Positions 8,317-18,608 are shown, counted from the stretch's first letter. The stretch: DNA of 64,000 bases from Prescottella soli (GCF_040024445.1 NZ_CP157276.1:5146001-5210000); one strand, 5' to 3'. The notes: a model not told the origin generated them from the sequence alone. Made by a program: numbers and translations.

Positions 8317-9708
8317 GTGGCACCCAAGTCCATGATCGATACCGTCGCCAACCTCGCCAAGCGCCGTGGCCTCGTCTACCCATGCGGTGAGATCTACGGC
8401 GGCACCAAGTCGGCCTGGGACTACGGTCCGCTCGGCGTGGAACTCAAGGAGAACATCAAGAAGCAGTGGTGGCGCAACATGGTCACCAGCCGCGAGGACG
8501 TCGTCGGCCTCGACTCGTCGGTGATCCTGCCCCGCCAGGTGTGGGAGGCGTCGGGCCACGTCGAGGTGTTCACCGATCCGCTCGTCGAGTGCCTCAACTG
8601 CCACAAGCGCCACCGCCAGGACCACCTGCAGGAGGCGTACGCCGAGAAGAACAAGCTCGACGATCCGGACGCCGTGCCGATGACCGAGATCGTGTGCCCG
8701 GACTGCGGCACCAAGGGCCAGTGGACCGAGCCCAAGGCGTTCTCCGGCCTGCTCAAGACGTACCTCGGCCCCGTCGACAGCGAGACCGGCCTGCACTACC
8801 TGCGCCCGGAGACCGCGCAGGGCATCTTCGTGAACTTCGCGAACGTCCTCACCACGTCGCGCAAGAAGCCGCCGTTCGGCATCGGCCAGATCGGCAAGAG
8901 CTTCCGCAACGAGATCACCCCCGGCAACTTCATCTTCCGCACCCGCGAGTTCGAGCAGATGGAGATGGAGTTCTTCGTCAAGCCGGGCGAGGACGAGGAA
9001 TGGCACCAGTACTGGATCGACTACCGCATGGACTGGTACACCGGCCTCGGCATCAACAAGGACAACCTGCGCCTGTACGAGCACGCGAAGGAGAAGCTGT
9101 CCCACTACTCCAAGCGCACCGTCGACATCGAGTACCGCTTCCAGTTCCAGGGCAGCGAGTGGGGCGAGCTCGAGGGCATCGCGAATCGCACCGACTACGA
9201 CCTCGCGACCCACGCCAAGGCGTCGGGCACCGACCTGAGCTACTTCGACCAGACGTCCGGTGAGCGCTACACGCCGTTCGTCATCGAGCCCGCAGCCGGC
9301 CTCACCCGTTCGCTGATGGCCTTCCTGGTCGACGCGTACACCGAGGACGAGGCGCCCAACGCCAAGGGCGGCGTCGACAAGCGCACGGTGCTCAAGCTGG
9401 ACCGTCGCCTCGCGCCGGTCAAGGCCGCGGTGCTGCCGCTCAGCCGCAACGCCGACCTCTCGCCCAAGGCGAAGGATCTCGCGACGACGCTGCGTCAGCA
9501 CTGGAATATCGAGTTCGACGACGCCGGCGCCATCGGCCGCCGCTACCGTCGCCAGGACGAGATCGGCACTCCGTTCTGCATCACGGTCGACTTCGACACC
9601 CTCGACGACCAGGCCGTGACCATCCGCGAGCGCGACACCATGGCGCAGGAGCGCGTCGCCCTCGATCAGGTGGAGGGCTACCTCGCCCAGCGTCTGATCG
9701 GCGCCTGA
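8317..9708 (+). CDS. glyS: Glycine--tRNA ligase
   Basis: A 463-aa class II glycyl-tRNA synthetase of the alpha-2 (eukaryote-like) type, charging tRNA-Gly. It has the N-terminal [20 protein letters not shown], a CxxC pair of a zinc insertion (CLNC, CPDC), motif 2 around [21 protein letters not shown], and motif 3 around [12 protein letters not shown] 8317 is chosen because GGAGAG lies seven bases upstream and homologues begin just before [12 protein letters not shown]; an in-frame GTG exists at 8278. It ends before a strong bidirectional terminator. Confidence 0.95.
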   Translation: MAPKSMIDTVANLAKRRGLVYPCGEIYGGTKSAWDYGPLGVELKENIKKQWWRNMVTSREDVVGLDSSVILPRQVWEASGHVEVFTDPLVECLNCHKRHRQDHLQEAYAEKNKLDDPDAVPMTEIVCPDCGTKGQWTEPKAFSGLLKTYLGPVDSETGLHYLRPETAQGIFVNFANVLTTSRKKPPFGIGQIGKSFRNEITPGNFIFRTREFEQMEMEFFVKPGEDEEWHQYWIDYRMDWYTGLGINKDNLRLYEHAKEKLSHYSKRTVDIEYRFQFQGSEWGELEGIANRTDYDLATHAKASGTDLSYFDQTSGERYTPFVIEPAAGLTRSLMAFLVDAYTEDEAPNAKGGVDKRTVLKLDRRLAPVKAAVLPLSRNADLSPKAKDLATTLRQHWNIEFDDAGAIGRRYRRQDEIGTPFCITVDFDTLDDQAVTIRERDTMAQERVALDQVEGYLAQRLIGA

Positions 9709-9721
9709 CACCACCACGCGA

Positions 9722-9764
9722 AAGGCGCGGTGCCCGGGAACTCGATTCCCGGGCACCGCGCCTT
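9722..9764. terminator. Bidirectional terminator between glyS and the TPM gene
   Basis: Perfect 19-bp arms (9722-9740 and 9746-9764), AAGGCGCGGTGCCCGGGAA and its complement, around the loop CTCGA. The stem begins with AA and ends with TT. It serves the convergent genes on both sides. Confidence 0.9.
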
Positions 9765-9771
9765 CGTCGTT

Positions 9772-11826
9772 CTAGAAGCGGCCGCCGCCGCCGCGGCCGA
9801 TGCGGTCCGAACTGCTCGGTCCGCCGAACGATCCCGGGCCGGGGCCGCCCCAGCCGCCGCCGCCGCGCCCGCCCCAATTGCCGCCCCCTCCGAGGCCACC
9901 GCGCAGCACGCTGTCGATGAGGATGCCGCCGAGGATCGCGCCGGCGGCGTTGCCGCCCCCGCCGCGGGTGCCGCCGCTCGGCGGGCGCTGGTCGTCCTGG
10001 TACCGGTTCACGTCCGCCTGGGCCGACCACAGCGCCCGCGATCCCAGTTGGGTCGCGGCCTGCGCGTGCTGCAGGGCCTGCGACGGATCCGAGTCGGCCA
10101 GTTGCTGCGCCGCCTGCAGGTGCCGCTGCGCCTCCGAGAGTCGCGTGCGGGCCTCCGCGCCGACGGCGCCGCGGCGGGTCGAGATGAAGTCCGCCGCGGC
10201 CGTCACCTGGGACTGGGCGGCGGTGAGGTCCTGGTCGAGCCGGGCCCGGGCGCGGTCGGACTGCTGCTTGGCCTCCTGCGCCTCGGCGAGGACGGCGTCG
10301 AGTTTCGCGTCCGCCTCGACGACCTTGCCGAAGCTGCCGAGCGGGTCGGTGTCCTTGGTGGCCTGGGCGTTCCGCAGCGCCTCCTCTGCCGCGGCCTTCG
10401 CGTCGGCGAGCTTCTGCCCACCCTGCGCGGCGAGCCCGGCTGCCGTCGAGATCCCCTGCTGCACGTCCACCATCGCGTCGGGCAGTGCGGCGATGGCGTG
10501 CCGGATGTCGGCGTCGGCGCGGTCGATCGCGTCGAGGAGGGTGCGGGCCTGGTCGAGCGCGCCCTCGGCCGCGCGGATGGCAGCCACCGCGGGGCCCTGC
10601 TTGCCCGCCGGCAACTCGGTCGCGTCACGCCCGGCCGCAATGTTCTGCTCGGCGAACGTGATCCGTTCCCGCGCCATGTCCGGGTTGTGCTCGATCGTGG
10701 CGAGCACGGACGCCGGGAACTCCGTGCGGAGGGTGGACAGCGTCGCGTCCGCCTGGGGGGCCCGAACGGTCAACGCGACGACGGACTGGGTGAGCGCGTC
10801 GAGGCGGGCCGGGGCGTCGAGGAGCAGGTCGCGCATCGAGTCGAACTCGGCCACACGGGCATTGAGTTCCTTGTCGGCGCGGGCGCATGTCGTGACGAGT
10901 TCGACCAGCATCTGCCGCTGCTGCTGCGGCGTCTCGGGGATGTCGTCGTCGAGGCGCTGGCGGATCGTGAACGCCGACGCGAGGGTCGCCCGGGCCTGCT
11001 CGAACGCCTTGGTGAACGGGGCGGTGCTGTCGGCGCCGAACTCGCCGACCGCGAGGTTCAGTTCCTCCTCGCTGGTGCGGATCGCGTTGTCCATCTCGAC
11101 CAGCGCGTCCTTCGCGAGCGCGTCCAGTGCCGGAAGGGGCAGCGCTGCAAGCGCGTCGGCGTCGGTGGGATCGACCTCTCGGGCGGCGGCCACGGACTGC
11201 TCGAGCCGTTCGCCGCGCTTCCTGCGCGAATAGAGGTAGACGCCGAGACCGACGACGACGAGCACGACGGCCCCGATGCCGACGGCCTTCAGCGTCGTGT
11301 GGGTGGGTGTCATCGCGTCCGCGAGTCCGCCCGCCGCGGAGATCGCGGCTCCCGACCAGTCCTCCTCGCGCAGGGCCGGTTCCACCGAGTCCTGGTTGAT
11401 CGAATCGATCTCCGCGTTTGTGATCTCCGACAGCGCCTGGGGCACGTCGAAGTAGTAGGACCGGTCCGTGGTCGCGACCGCCAGCAGCGCGTCGCGGTTA
11501 CCGAGCCCACTCATCTTGGCGGTGTTCTGGGCCCACGCGTCGGGGGAGATCCCGTCGAAGTCGGCCACGTACACCACCCACAACGACACCTTGTGGTCGT
11601 CGTACAGGCTGTCGAGCGCGGCCTGGACGTCCGAGCGTTGCCCGGCGTCGAGGACCCCGGACACGTCGGTGATGTGCTCGGGCAGCCGCATCGGCGTCTC
11701 GGCGGATGCGGCCCCGGGGGTGAAGGCGAGGATCACCAGCGAGAGCAGCGCGCCGACGACCGCGATGGTCAGTGAGCGGTGTCTGCGGTCGGGGCTGACG
11801 TGGGGACGCGATAGAGCGTGGGCCAT
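9772..11826 (-). CDS. TPM-domain membrane protein with coiled-coil and Gly-rich tail (Rv2345-like)
   Basis: A 684-aa envelope protein. It has an N-terminal signal or anchor segment (residues about 18-42, ending ASA-E), an extracytoplasmic TPM domain (about 45-170, with ITDVSGVLD near its start), one transmembrane helix (AVGIGAVVLVVVGLGVYLYSRRK), a long Ala/Gln-rich cytoplasmic helical region (about 220-600), and a C-terminal low-complexity tail of GGG/GRGGGG repeats ending in GRF. TPM domains occur in photosystem repair phosphatases and many bacterial envelope proteins of unclear function. Position next to dgt/dnaG matches Rv2345. Function is not established. Confidence 0.82.
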   Translation of the reverse strand: MAHALSRPHVSPDRRHRSLTIAVVGALLSLVILAFTPGAASAETPMRLPEHITDVSGVLDAGQRSDVQAALDSLYDDHKVSLWVVYVADFDGISPDAWAQNTAKMSGLGNRDALLAVATTDRSYYFDVPQALSEITNAEIDSINQDSVEPALREEDWSGAAISAAGGLADAMTPTHTTLKAVGIGAVVLVVVGLGVYLYSRRKRGERLEQSVAAAREVDPTDADALAALPLPALDALAKDALVEMDNAIRTSEEELNLAVGEFGADSTAPFTKAFEQARATLASAFTIRQRLDDDIPETPQQQRQMLVELVTTCARADKELNARVAEFDSMRDLLLDAPARLDALTQSVVALTVRAPQADATLSTLRTEFPASVLATIEHNPDMARERITFAEQNIAAGRDATELPAGKQGPAVAAIRAAEGALDQARTLLDAIDRADADIRHAIAALPDAMVDVQQGISTAAGLAAQGGQKLADAKAAAEEALRNAQATKDTDPLGSFGKVVEADAKLDAVLAEAQEAKQQSDRARARLDQDLTAAQSQVTAAADFISTRRGAVGAEARTRLSEAQRHLQAAQQLADSDPSQALQHAQAATQLGSRALWSAQADVNRYQDDQRPPSGGTRGGGGNAAGAILGGILIDSVLRGGLGGGGNWGGRGGGGWGGPGPGSFGGPSSSDRIGRGGGGRF

Positions 11827-11967
11827 GCGACGAATCTATCGGGTGTGGCGTCGGCGACGCCTCGGGCGGCCGCGACTGTTTCTCAAACTGGACACTCGTT
11901 CAGAAAAGCTGGATATAGTTCTGCCCGAGTTTCCACGATCTGTACAACCCACTGAACGGAGTTCTAC

Positions 11968-12702
11968 ATGTCACGCCGCTCACTCCGCCACGCCGTGGCC
12001 ACAACCGCCTCTCTGGCCCTCCTCGCCGCCGGCGTCACTGTTGGCCTGGGAGCGTCGGTGGCGCAGGCTGCGCCCGCGTGCGCGCTCAACCAGTCGGTCA
12101 CCAGCAAGTGGGCCGGCTCCCTCTGGACGCCGTACACCCTGAGCAAAGAGGTTGTCGGCGACGGCAAGGTCGCGCCGGGGCAGACCGTCACCTACGTCAC
12201 CAAGGTGTCCGGTTCGGGAGCGCTCGTCAACGAGATCCGTGACTTCCACCCGGCAGGTTTCCAGTTGGTGAAGGCTCGCCTGAACGTCAAATGGCTTATC
12301 GGGGATCAGAAGTGGGAGGACGTCACCGGTACCGCCATCGTCGCCAACAATTCCGTGATCGTCAAGGGCGGCGGGTGGACCACGGCCGGTGGCGGGGTCA
12401 TCGCACTGGAGACCACCTACAAGGTCCCGGATAACGTTGCAGTCGGCACCAAACTCGACAGCGGCGCCGGCACCAATATCGTGCTCGCGGCCGGCAACTG
12501 GAACATCGACCCGATGGGTGTGTGCGTCACTGTCCGTCCGCCGAACCCCGTCGAGGCCGGCTCGGGCAGCCTCGAGGATCTGGGCTTCGGTTCGGTGAAT
12601 ACCGGATCCGGTCAGGTCTTCGGATCCGTCACCGACCCGCAGGGTTCGATGACCAACGTGGTCAGCGGAATCCTGAACAACGTGATCGGCAACATGAGCT
12701 GA
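11968..12702 (+). CDS. Secreted protein of unknown function (beta-rich)
   Basis: A 244-aa protein with a classical signal peptide: two arginines, a hydrophobic stretch, and AxA cleavage near residue 32 (VAQAAPAC). The mature part is rich in beta-strand-forming residues and has two widely spaced cysteines (C35 and one near residue 178), which could form a disulfide. I recognise no family. GGAG six bases before the ATG supports the start. A 22-bp perfect hairpin follows 15 bp after the stop, so it is probably a single-gene unit. Confidence 0.7.
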   Translation: MSRRSLRHAVATTASLALLAAGVTVGLGASVAQAAPACALNQSVTSKWAGSLWTPYTLSKEVVGDGKVAPGQTVTYVTKVSGSGALVNEIRDFHPAGFQLVKARLNVKWLIGDQKWEDVTGTAIVANNSVIVKGGGWTTAGGGVIALETTYKVPDNVAVGTKLDSGAGTNIVLAAGNWNIDPMGVCVTVRPPNPVEAGSGSLEDLGFGSVNTGSGQVFGSVTDPQGSMTNVVSGILNNVIGNMS

Positions 12703-12716
12703 CGCAGCTCGGGGAA

Positions 12717-12764
12717 GAATGCGGGCGGAGCTACCAGCGCATGCTGGTAGCTCCGCCCGCATTC
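12717..12764 (+). terminator. Strong hairpin terminator
   Basis: Perfect 22-bp arms (12717-12738 and 12743-12764) around the loop GCAT, just downstream of the secreted-protein gene. No long U-run follows on the plus strand. Confidence 0.8.
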
Positions 12765-12856
12765 GGCAGTGTCGAAGAAGGCTCTTCCGATCGGTGCGGT
12801 TCGCCGGCCCGTCTGCTGAACGTGCGGGTGTGCCGCGAAACGACGACAACTTCCAG

Positions 12857-13090
12857 ATGGGGGCTTCGATGGCTGGTCCGTTCGGACACGTGGTGGGTAG
12901 AGATGGACAGATTCTCGACCTCGAGGAGTTCGCCAAGACGATCGACAATCCCGGCGACGTCTACGGGATGGTGGAAGAGATGTTGGGGATGATCTGGCAT
13001 CTGGCCAACCGGGTCGCCCAGGTGACCGGTGAGGATCCCGCCGCGATCGTCGAGGGTGCACGGGCGCAGTTCGGGGACGGTCTCGGCTGA
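12857..13090 (+). CDS. Small conserved-looking protein of unknown function
   Basis: A 77-aa acidic protein starting MGASMAGPFGHVVGRDG, with no signal peptide and a predicted helix around GDVYGMVEEMLGMIWHLANRV. An alternative ATG at 12869 is also served by an upstream G-rich stretch. The frame has the strong GC3 bias of a coding gene. No family is recognised. It lies between two secreted-protein genes and may be transcribed with the next one. Confidence 0.5.
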   Translation: MGASMAGPFGHVVGRDGQILDLEEFAKTIDNPGDVYGMVEEMLGMIWHLANRVAQVTGEDPAAIVEGARAQFGDGLG

Positions 13091-13259
13091 GTCCTGGTGT
13101 CCGGGCCGCCTACGCGCCGAGGACGACCGACTGACGCCACCACGCGCACCGGTGCCGCAACGGATGGCCAAGGCCCTGCATCCGGGAGTTCGGGCTACGA
13201 TGCGAGGCCGATTGGGAACTGACCGGCCGGTATTTCGGCTGGAGTCTGGAGGGGAATTC

Positions 13260-13637
13260 TTGAAGTCTCGTACTCGCATGATCGCTGCTGCTCTGATTTC
13301 CGCTGCTGCGGCAGGGCTGATGGTGGGTGTGGCCGGCGCCGCGTCGGCCGTTTCCCTGCGCTCAGGGGAGGGCTACCAGGGGATCTCGTTCGACCAGAAC
13401 GAGACTCGGGTACTGCGTGATCTGGGCGCTGGCAACGCGATCGACGCTGTCCTGCCCCAGGATCAGGTCGCCGTCTATCTCGGTGACGGGTCGATCTACG
13501 ACTCTCCGCTGCCGTACGTGGACGCTACGACTCAGCAGCTGATCGAGGAGGCGGCCGCTCGTGGGGGATACATGCAGTTCGATGTGAACGATCCCGCGAT
13601 CTGGGGTAGCCACTTCGATGTCATTCAGCAGTGGTGA
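13260..13637 (+). CDS. Small secreted protein, TTG start
   Basis: A 125-aa protein with a signal peptide of about 29 residues (hydrophobic Ala/Gly core, ending GAASAVS). A GGAGG seven bases before the TTG at 13260 fixes the start; no ATG gives a full signal peptide. The mature domain is about 95 residues, acidic, without cysteines, and of unknown family. A hairpin follows the stop. Confidence 0.65.
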   Translation: MKSRTRMIAAALISAAAAGLMVGVAGAASAVSLRSGEGYQGISFDQNETRVLRDLGAGNAIDAVLPQDQVAVYLGDGSIYDSPLPYVDATTQQLIEEAAARGGYMQFDVNDPAIWGSHFDVIQQW

Positions 13638-13655
13638 TCGACTGAGCTGAGCCGC

Positions 13656-13694
13656 CCACCGCCCCTTCACCCGGTTCGGGTGTGGGGGCAGTGG
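13656..13694 (+). terminator. Imperfect hairpin terminator
   Basis: GC-rich imperfect inverted repeat (13656-13673 with 13677-13694, loop GTT) about 20 bp after the secreted-protein stop. It is followed by TTTGAGGT. Several mismatches make it weaker than the other terminators in the window. Confidence 0.45.
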
Positions 13695-13846
13695 TTTGAG
13701 GTCTTCGGTAGTGTCGGGCCGTCGGTGGACGTCTCGAGCACCGTCGACGCCGACCGATCGGGCCTCGGCGCGGCCTTCCGAGCAGCCCGCGTGCAGCGGC
13801 CCGCGGCGTTGTACCTGTCCGTACACCGCGCACGGGGAGGGGCGTA

Positions 13847-14557
13847 GTGCAGAATCGGGGAGTGAGTACCGCGCCCAGCTACGACCCGCCGGAGCTGTAC
13901 CCGCGTCCCGCGCCGCGCCGTTCGTTCGGTGCCGCGGTCGGGCGTTGGGTCAGTCGACTGGTGCTGGGCGCGCTCCTGATCGGCGTCGTGCTCGTCGGAG
14001 GGACCGCGGTCCGGGTGTGGCAGGTGGCGCGCATCACCGACACCACCCCGGCTGACGCGATCGTCGTGCTGGGGGCCGCGCAGTACGCCGGGACGCCGTC
14101 GTCGGTGTTCGAGGCCCGGCTGGACCAGGCCCGCAAGCTGTACGAGGAGGGCGTGGCCCCCGCCGTCATCACGGTGGGCGGCAAGCAGGAGGGCGACCTG
14201 TACACCGAGGCCGCGTCGGGCAAGAACTTCCTGATCGACCAGGGCGTGCCCGCGGACGCGATCATCGCGGTCGAGGAGGGCTCGGACACCCTGCTCAGCA
14301 TCGAGGCCGTCAGCCGCGAGATGGGGCAGCGGGGGATGAGTTCGGCGGCGCTCGTGAGCGACCCGTGGCATTCGCTGCGGACCCGGACGATGGCACGCGA
14401 CGCCGGTATCGAGGCGTGGACGGCACCGACCCGGCAGGGTCCCGCGGTCATGACACGCGAGTCGCAGCTGCACGGAATCACCAGGGAGACAGGCGCTTTG
14501 CTGTGGTATCAGCTCACCCACTTCTCGGCGGACTTCCCGTACACGGCGGGACAGTGA
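13847..14557 (+). CDS. YdcF-family (DUF218) membrane protein
   Basis: A 236-aa protein with an N-terminal membrane anchor (about residues 38-58) followed by a DUF218/YdcF domain. The hallmark segments are [26 protein letters not shown] and GGKQEGD. SanA/YdcF proteins affect envelope permeability and bind nucleotides, but no reaction is firmly established. GTG 13847 is favoured because GGGGAGGGG lies five bases upstream; a second GTG is at 13862. The stop overlaps dgt. Confidence 0.82.
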   Translation: MQNRGVSTAPSYDPPELYPRPAPRRSFGAAVGRWVSRLVLGALLIGVVLVGGTAVRVWQVARITDTTPADAIVVLGAAQYAGTPSSVFEARLDQARKLYEEGVAPAVITVGGKQEGDLYTEAASGKNFLIDQGVPADAIIAVEEGSDTLLSIEAVSREMGQRGMSSAALVSDPWHSLRTRTMARDAGIEAWTAPTRQGPAVMTRESQLHGITRETGALLWYQLTHFSADFPYTAGQ

Positions 14558-15843
14558 CCGGTCCGGCGGCACGCGCGGGCTACACCGCGCACGATCTGGA
14601 ACGACGGGTGCCGGAGGCGCCCAAGACCGCGGGGCTGGTCCCGGCGGCCGAGGCTTCCCAGCATCGGTCGGCGTTCTCCCGCGACCGCGCGCGCGTGCAG
14701 CACTCCGCGGCGCTGCGCCGGCTGGCCGACAAGACTCAGGTGGTCGGTCCCCGCGACGGCGACACCCCGCGTACCCGGCTGACGCACTCGATCGAGGTGG
14801 CGCAGATCGGTCGCGGCATCGCCGACGGGCTGGGGCTCGACCCGGACCTCGTCGACCTCGCCGGGCTGGCCCACGACATCGGGCACCCGCCGTACGGCCA
14901 CAACGGCGAGAAGGCGCTCGACGAGGTCGCCGAGAAGTGCGGCGGCTTCGAGGGCAACGCGCAGAACCTGCGGATCCTCACCAGCCTCGAGCCGAAGGTC
15001 CTCGACCCCGAGGGCCGGAGCGTCGGGCTCAACCTGACCCGGGCCTCGCTCGACGCCGCGATCAAGTACCCGTGGACGCGCCCCGCGCCGGGCGCGAAGT
15101 TCGGGGCGTACGACGACGACGCGGACGTGCTCGCGTGGGTGCGCGACGGCGCCCCCGACGGGCGGCAGTGTCTGGAATCACAGGTCATGGACTGGGCCGA
15201 CGACGTCGCCTACTCGGTCCACGACGTGGAGGACGGCGTGATCGCCGGCCGCATCGACCTGCGCGTGCTCACGGACCGCGTCGAGGTGCGGGCGCTGGCC
15301 GAACTGGGGGCCGCCCAGTTCCGGGGCCTGATCGTCGACGAGTTGGTCGAGGCGGCCGCGCGACTGTCGCGGCTGCCGGTGGTGGCCGCGGTCGGGGACT
15401 ACGACGGCACCCTCACCAGTTCGGTGGCGCTGAAGAACCTCACCAGCGAGCTGGTGGGCCGGTTCGCATCCGCCGCGGTGAGCGGCACCCGGGCCGTCAC
15501 CGGTCCCGCCCCGCTCGCGCGCTACCAGGCGGACCTCGAGGTGCCGCCGATCGTCGCTGCCGAGGTGGCGCTGCTCAAGACGGTGGCGCTGCACTACGTG
15601 ATGTCCGACGCCGGGCACAAGAATCGCCAGGATCGGCAGCGGGACCGGGTCCACCGGGTGGCGGAGTGGTTGCTGCGGACCGCACCGGCCGGTCTGGATC
15701 CGCTCTTCCTGCCCGCCTGGAACGCGGCCGGCGACGACGCCGCGCGGGTGCGCGTGATCGTCGACCAGATCGCGTCGTGCACCGAGAGCCGGCTCGAGCG
15801 GATCGACAAGCAGAGCCTCGGGGCCCAGGCCAGCTGGGGGTAG
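14554..15843 (+). CDS. dgt: Deoxyguanosinetriphosphate triphosphohydrolase-like protein
   Basis: A 429-aa HD-domain dNTPase. The metal ligands are visible in [13 protein letters not shown] and [18 protein letters not shown]. The enzyme removes triphosphate from dNTPs and controls precursor pools; substrate preference is not readable. The GTG overlaps the YdcF gene stop by four bases, and dnaG follows 34 bp later. The dgt-dnaG pair matches Rv2344c-Rv2343c. Confidence 0.92.
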   Translation: MTGPAARAGYTAHDLERRVPEAPKTAGLVPAAEASQHRSAFSRDRARVQHSAALRRLADKTQVVGPRDGDTPRTRLTHSIEVAQIGRGIADGLGLDPDLVDLAGLAHDIGHPPYGHNGEKALDEVAEKCGGFEGNAQNLRILTSLEPKVLDPEGRSVGLNLTRASLDAAIKYPWTRPAPGAKFGAYDDDADVLAWVRDGAPDGRQCLESQVMDWADDVAYSVHDVEDGVIAGRIDLRVLTDRVEVRALAELGAAQFRGLIVDELVEAAARLSRLPVVAAVGDYDGTLTSSVALKNLTSELVGRFASAAVSGTRAVTGPAPLARYQADLEVPPIVAAEVALLKTVALHYVMSDAGHKNRQDRQRDRVHRVAEWLLRTAPAGLDPLFLPAWNAAGDDAARVRVIVDQIASCTESRLERIDKQSLGAQASWG

Positions 15844-15877
15844 GTGCACCTCCACGCGAAGGGCCTAGACTGCCTTC

Positions 15878-17806
15878 GTGGCCGGCCGAATTCCAGACAG
15901 AGACATTGCGGCCGTTCGCGAGCGCACCCGGATCGAGGACATCGTCGGCGAGTACGTCTCGCTCAAGCGCGCGGGCGGCGATTCCATGAAGGGGCTGTGC
16001 CCCTTCCACGACGAGAAGTCCCCGTCGTTCCACGTGCGGCCCAATCACGGCCACTTCCACTGCTTCGGCTGCGGCGAGGGCGGCGACGTCTACTCGTTCC
16101 TGCAGAAGATCGAGCACGTCAGCTTCGTCGAGGCCGTCGAGCAGCTCGCCGACCGCATCGGCTACCAGATCTCCTACGAGGGCGGCGGGCCGTCGGTCCA
16201 GCGCGACCGCGGCACCCGGGCACGGCTCGTGGCCGCGAACGCCGCCGCGCAGGAGTTCTACGCGGCCCGGCTGAAGGAGCCCGACGCGCAGGCCGCCCGG
16301 GACTACCTGACCGAGCGGAACTTCGACGCCGCTGCGGCAGCCCAGTTCGGCTGCGGCTACGCCCCCGACGGCTGGGACACGCTCACCAAGCACCTGATGG
16401 CGAAGGGTTTCGACGCGAAGGAACTCGAGGCCGCGGGGCTGTCGAAGGAGGGCCGACGCGGACCGATCGACCGGTTCCATCGGCGGCTGCTGTGGCCCAT
16501 CCGCAATCTCGCCGGCGACGTCATCGGCTTCGGCGCCCGCAAGCTGTTCGACGACGACACCATGCCCGGCAAGTACGTCAACACCCCCGAGACCATCCTG
16601 TACAAGAAGTCGAACGTGCTGTTCGGGCTCGACCTGGCCAAGCGCGAGATCGCCAAGGGTCACCAGGCCGTCGTCGTCGAGGGCTACACCGACGTCATGG
16701 CCATGCACCTGGCCGGCGTCAAGACCGCGGTCGCGTCGTGTGGCACCGCGTTCGGTGACGAGCATCTCGCGATGCTGCGCCGACTCCTCATGGACGACAG
16801 CTACTTCCGCGGTGAGGTGATCTACACCTTCGACGGCGATGCCGCCGGCCAGGCGGCCGCGATGAAGGCGTTCGAGGGCGACCAGAAGATGGCCGGGCAG
16901 ACGTTCGTGGCGATCGCGCCCGACGGGATGGACCCGTGCGAGCTGCGTCAGAAGTCCGGTGACGCGGCCGTCCGCGACCTCGTCGCCAGGCGCACCCCGA
17001 TGTTCGAGTTCGTCGTCAAATCGCTTCTCGCCGAACATGATCTGGACACCGCGGAGGGTCGAGTCGAGGCGCTGCGGCGCACGGTTCCGGTGGTGGCGCG
17101 GATCAAGGAGTCGACGCTGCGCGATCAGTACGCGGTGCAGCTGTCCGGGTGGGTCGGATGGGACGACATCCCGACCCTGCGACGCCGGGTCCGGGACGAG
17201 GCGCGCAAGTTCGCGCGCGGCGGGGGCGCCGCGCCGGCCAAGCGGCGACCGGTCGCCGAGTCGCCCTCCGCGGCCGCCGCGAGGCCCGCGCCGGGTGTGT
17301 CGCGGCCGCGGCCCAATGATCCCGCGCTGTGGCCGCAGCGGGACGCGCTCAAGGCGGCCCTGCAGTACCCCGCGATCGCCGGCACCGTCTTCGACTCGCT
17401 CCCGGCGGAGACCTTCACCCACCCGGCGTACGCCGCGGTGCGCGAGGCGGTCGGCACCGCGGGCGGAACGTCGGCGGGCCTCGGCGGGGCCGAATGGGTC
17501 GACGCGGTCGGCCGCGCGGCCGACGACCTCGTCGTGCAGTCGATCGTGATGGAACTCGCAGTGGAACCGCTGCCTGCCGACGACGACACCGCACCCCGCT
17601 ACATCCGTGGCGTGCTGGCCCGGCTGCAGGAGGTATGGGTCGGCGAGCAGGTGGCCGAGCTCAAGTCCAAGCTGCAGCGCATCTCGCCGACCACGGACTC
17701 CGACGAATTCCATTCCCTGCTGGGCGATCTCGTGGCGCTCGAGCAGTACCGTCGCAGCCTGCTCGATCAGGCGATCGGCGACACCAGCGGCGAGGGCATC
17801 GCCTGA
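15878..17806 (+). CDS. dnaG: DNA primase
   Basis: A 642-aa replicative primase. The CHC2 zinc finger uses C41, H44, C62 and C65; the Toprim domain has the catalytic E268 (VEGYTD) and the metal-binding D319/D321 (FDGDAAG). The C-terminal third is a helicase-interaction domain after an Ala/Pro linker at about residues 445-480. It synthesises RNA primers at the fork. GTG start is supported by homology (residue 2 onwards AGRIPDRDI). Confidence 0.96.
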   Translation: MAGRIPDRDIAAVRERTRIEDIVGEYVSLKRAGGDSMKGLCPFHDEKSPSFHVRPNHGHFHCFGCGEGGDVYSFLQKIEHVSFVEAVEQLADRIGYQISYEGGGPSVQRDRGTRARLVAANAAAQEFYAARLKEPDAQAARDYLTERNFDAAAAAQFGCGYAPDGWDTLTKHLMAKGFDAKELEAAGLSKEGRRGPIDRFHRRLLWPIRNLAGDVIGFGARKLFDDDTMPGKYVNTPETILYKKSNVLFGLDLAKREIAKGHQAVVVEGYTDVMAMHLAGVKTAVASCGTAFGDEHLAMLRRLLMDDSYFRGEVIYTFDGDAAGQAAAMKAFEGDQKMAGQTFVAIAPDGMDPCELRQKSGDAAVRDLVARRTPMFEFVVKSLLAEHDLDTAEGRVEALRRTVPVVARIKESTLRDQYAVQLSGWVGWDDIPTLRRRVRDEARKFARGGGAAPAKRRPVAESPSAAAARPAPGVSRPRPNDPALWPQRDALKAALQYPAIAGTVFDSLPAETFTHPAYAAVREAVGTAGGTSAGLGGAEWVDAVGRAADDLVVQSIVMELAVEPLPADDDTAPRYIRGVLARLQEVWVGEQVAELKSKLQRISPTTDSDEFHSLLGDLVALEQYRRSLLDQAIGDTSGEGIA

Positions 17807-17825
17807 CCCCCGCCGCGGTCGCCGG

Positions 17826-18074
17826 CTAGGTCCGCCGCAACTGGTCCTGCGGGACCAGGATCGTGGTCTTCTCGTCGATCGGCTTCATCGGCTCGAGCTT
17901 CGGCTGCGTGCTGAGCGAATCCGACAGCTTCTGCCGGCCCACCTCGATCGCCTTCTTCGTGGCAGGACTGGTCGCCACGGCCTTGGCTGCCTTGCTGATC
18001 TGTTCGTACCGAGCCCGCCCGGCCCGGGTGCCCAGGACATAGCCCGCCGCAACCCCTACCAACAACCGCAACAT
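17826..18074 (-). CDS. Small membrane protein, Rv2342-like
   Basis: An 82-aa protein with one N-terminal membrane segment (MLRLLVGVAAGYVLGTRAG) followed by a charged helix, resembling YtxH-type proteins. It converges on dnaG, as Rv2342 does in M. tuberculosis. The tail (EKTTILVPQDQL) is polar. Function is unknown. Confidence 0.7.
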   Translation of the reverse strand: MLRLLVGVAAGYVLGTRAGRARYEQISKAAKAVATSPATKKAIEVGRQKLSDSLSTQPKLEPMKPIDEKTTILVPQDQLRRT

Positions 18075-18210
18075 TTCCGGATTCCTCCCGTCGAAGTGCC
18101 TGCGTACATCCTGCCCGATCGGCCATTGTTCAGGCGATTTGGTACTTGGGTGGGGGTATGGGCTACAGTTTCTCAGGCGCCGCCGGAAAGGGCAGCGCCG
18201 AGCAGGACAA

Positions 18211-18283
18211 TCCCCTGTAGCTCAATTGGCAGAGCATTCGACTGTTAATCGAACGGTTGCTGGTTCGAGTCCAGCCGGGGGAG
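18211..18283 (+). tRNA. tRNA-Asn (GTT)
   Basis: A 73-nt cloverleaf: acceptor TCCCCTG/CGGGGGA, D-arm GCTC/GAGC, anticodon stem TTCGA/TCGAA with anticodon GTT at 18244-18246, T-arm GCTGG-TTCGAGT-CCAGC, discriminator G. CCA is not encoded. A strong terminator follows. Confidence 0.96.
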
Positions 18284-18290
18284 CTCCCAA

Positions 18291-18324
18291 GGAAGGCCCC
18301 CACCCTCACGGGTGGGGGCCTTCC
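18291..18324 (+). terminator. Terminator of tRNA-Asn
   Basis: Perfect 15-bp arms GGAAGGCCCCCACCC and complement around TCAC, then TTGTTTCGTT. Classic intrinsic terminator eight bases after the tRNA. Confidence 0.92.
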
Positions 18325-18368
18325 TTGTTTCGTTCCCTGTCTTCGTCGGGTGTTCCGACCGGCGGCCG

Positions 18369-18608
18369 TCAGGACGGGGCGGGCCCGCCCCGCTCGGCGG
18401 GTTTGCTCCCGAGCGTGAACCACGCGAGCGAGCCGAGGATCGGCAGAGCGACGACGAGCAGGATCCAGGCGATCTTGGCGGCGCCGGGCGTGTGCCGGGC
18501 GCGGAGTACGGAAACGGTCGTCGCGATCACCAGGGCGAGCCACAGCACGGCGATCACCGTCCACGTGAGGTCGTAGGCCAGCGGCAGCGTCGCGGTGTGT
18601 TCTTCCAC
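18369..18608 (-). CDS. PLD-nuclease N-terminal-domain small membrane protein
   Basis: A 79-aa protein with two transmembrane helices (TWTVIAVLWLALVIATTVSVL and IAWILLVVALPILGSLAWF). This is the pattern of the PLDc_N domain, where a stand-alone version is common in Actinobacteria. Role in the envelope is unknown. Confidence 0.75.
   Translation of the reverse strand: MEEHTATLPLAYDLTWTVIAVLWLALVIATTVSVLRARHTPGAAKIAWILLVVALPILGSLAWFTLGSKPAERGGPAPS

Noticed and set aside
9730-11775. A 681-codon open frame on the plus strand opposite the TPM gene
   Set aside because: It is the complement of a high-GC gene with clear signal, TPM and transmembrane segments; its product is Arg/Gly-rich without domain features.
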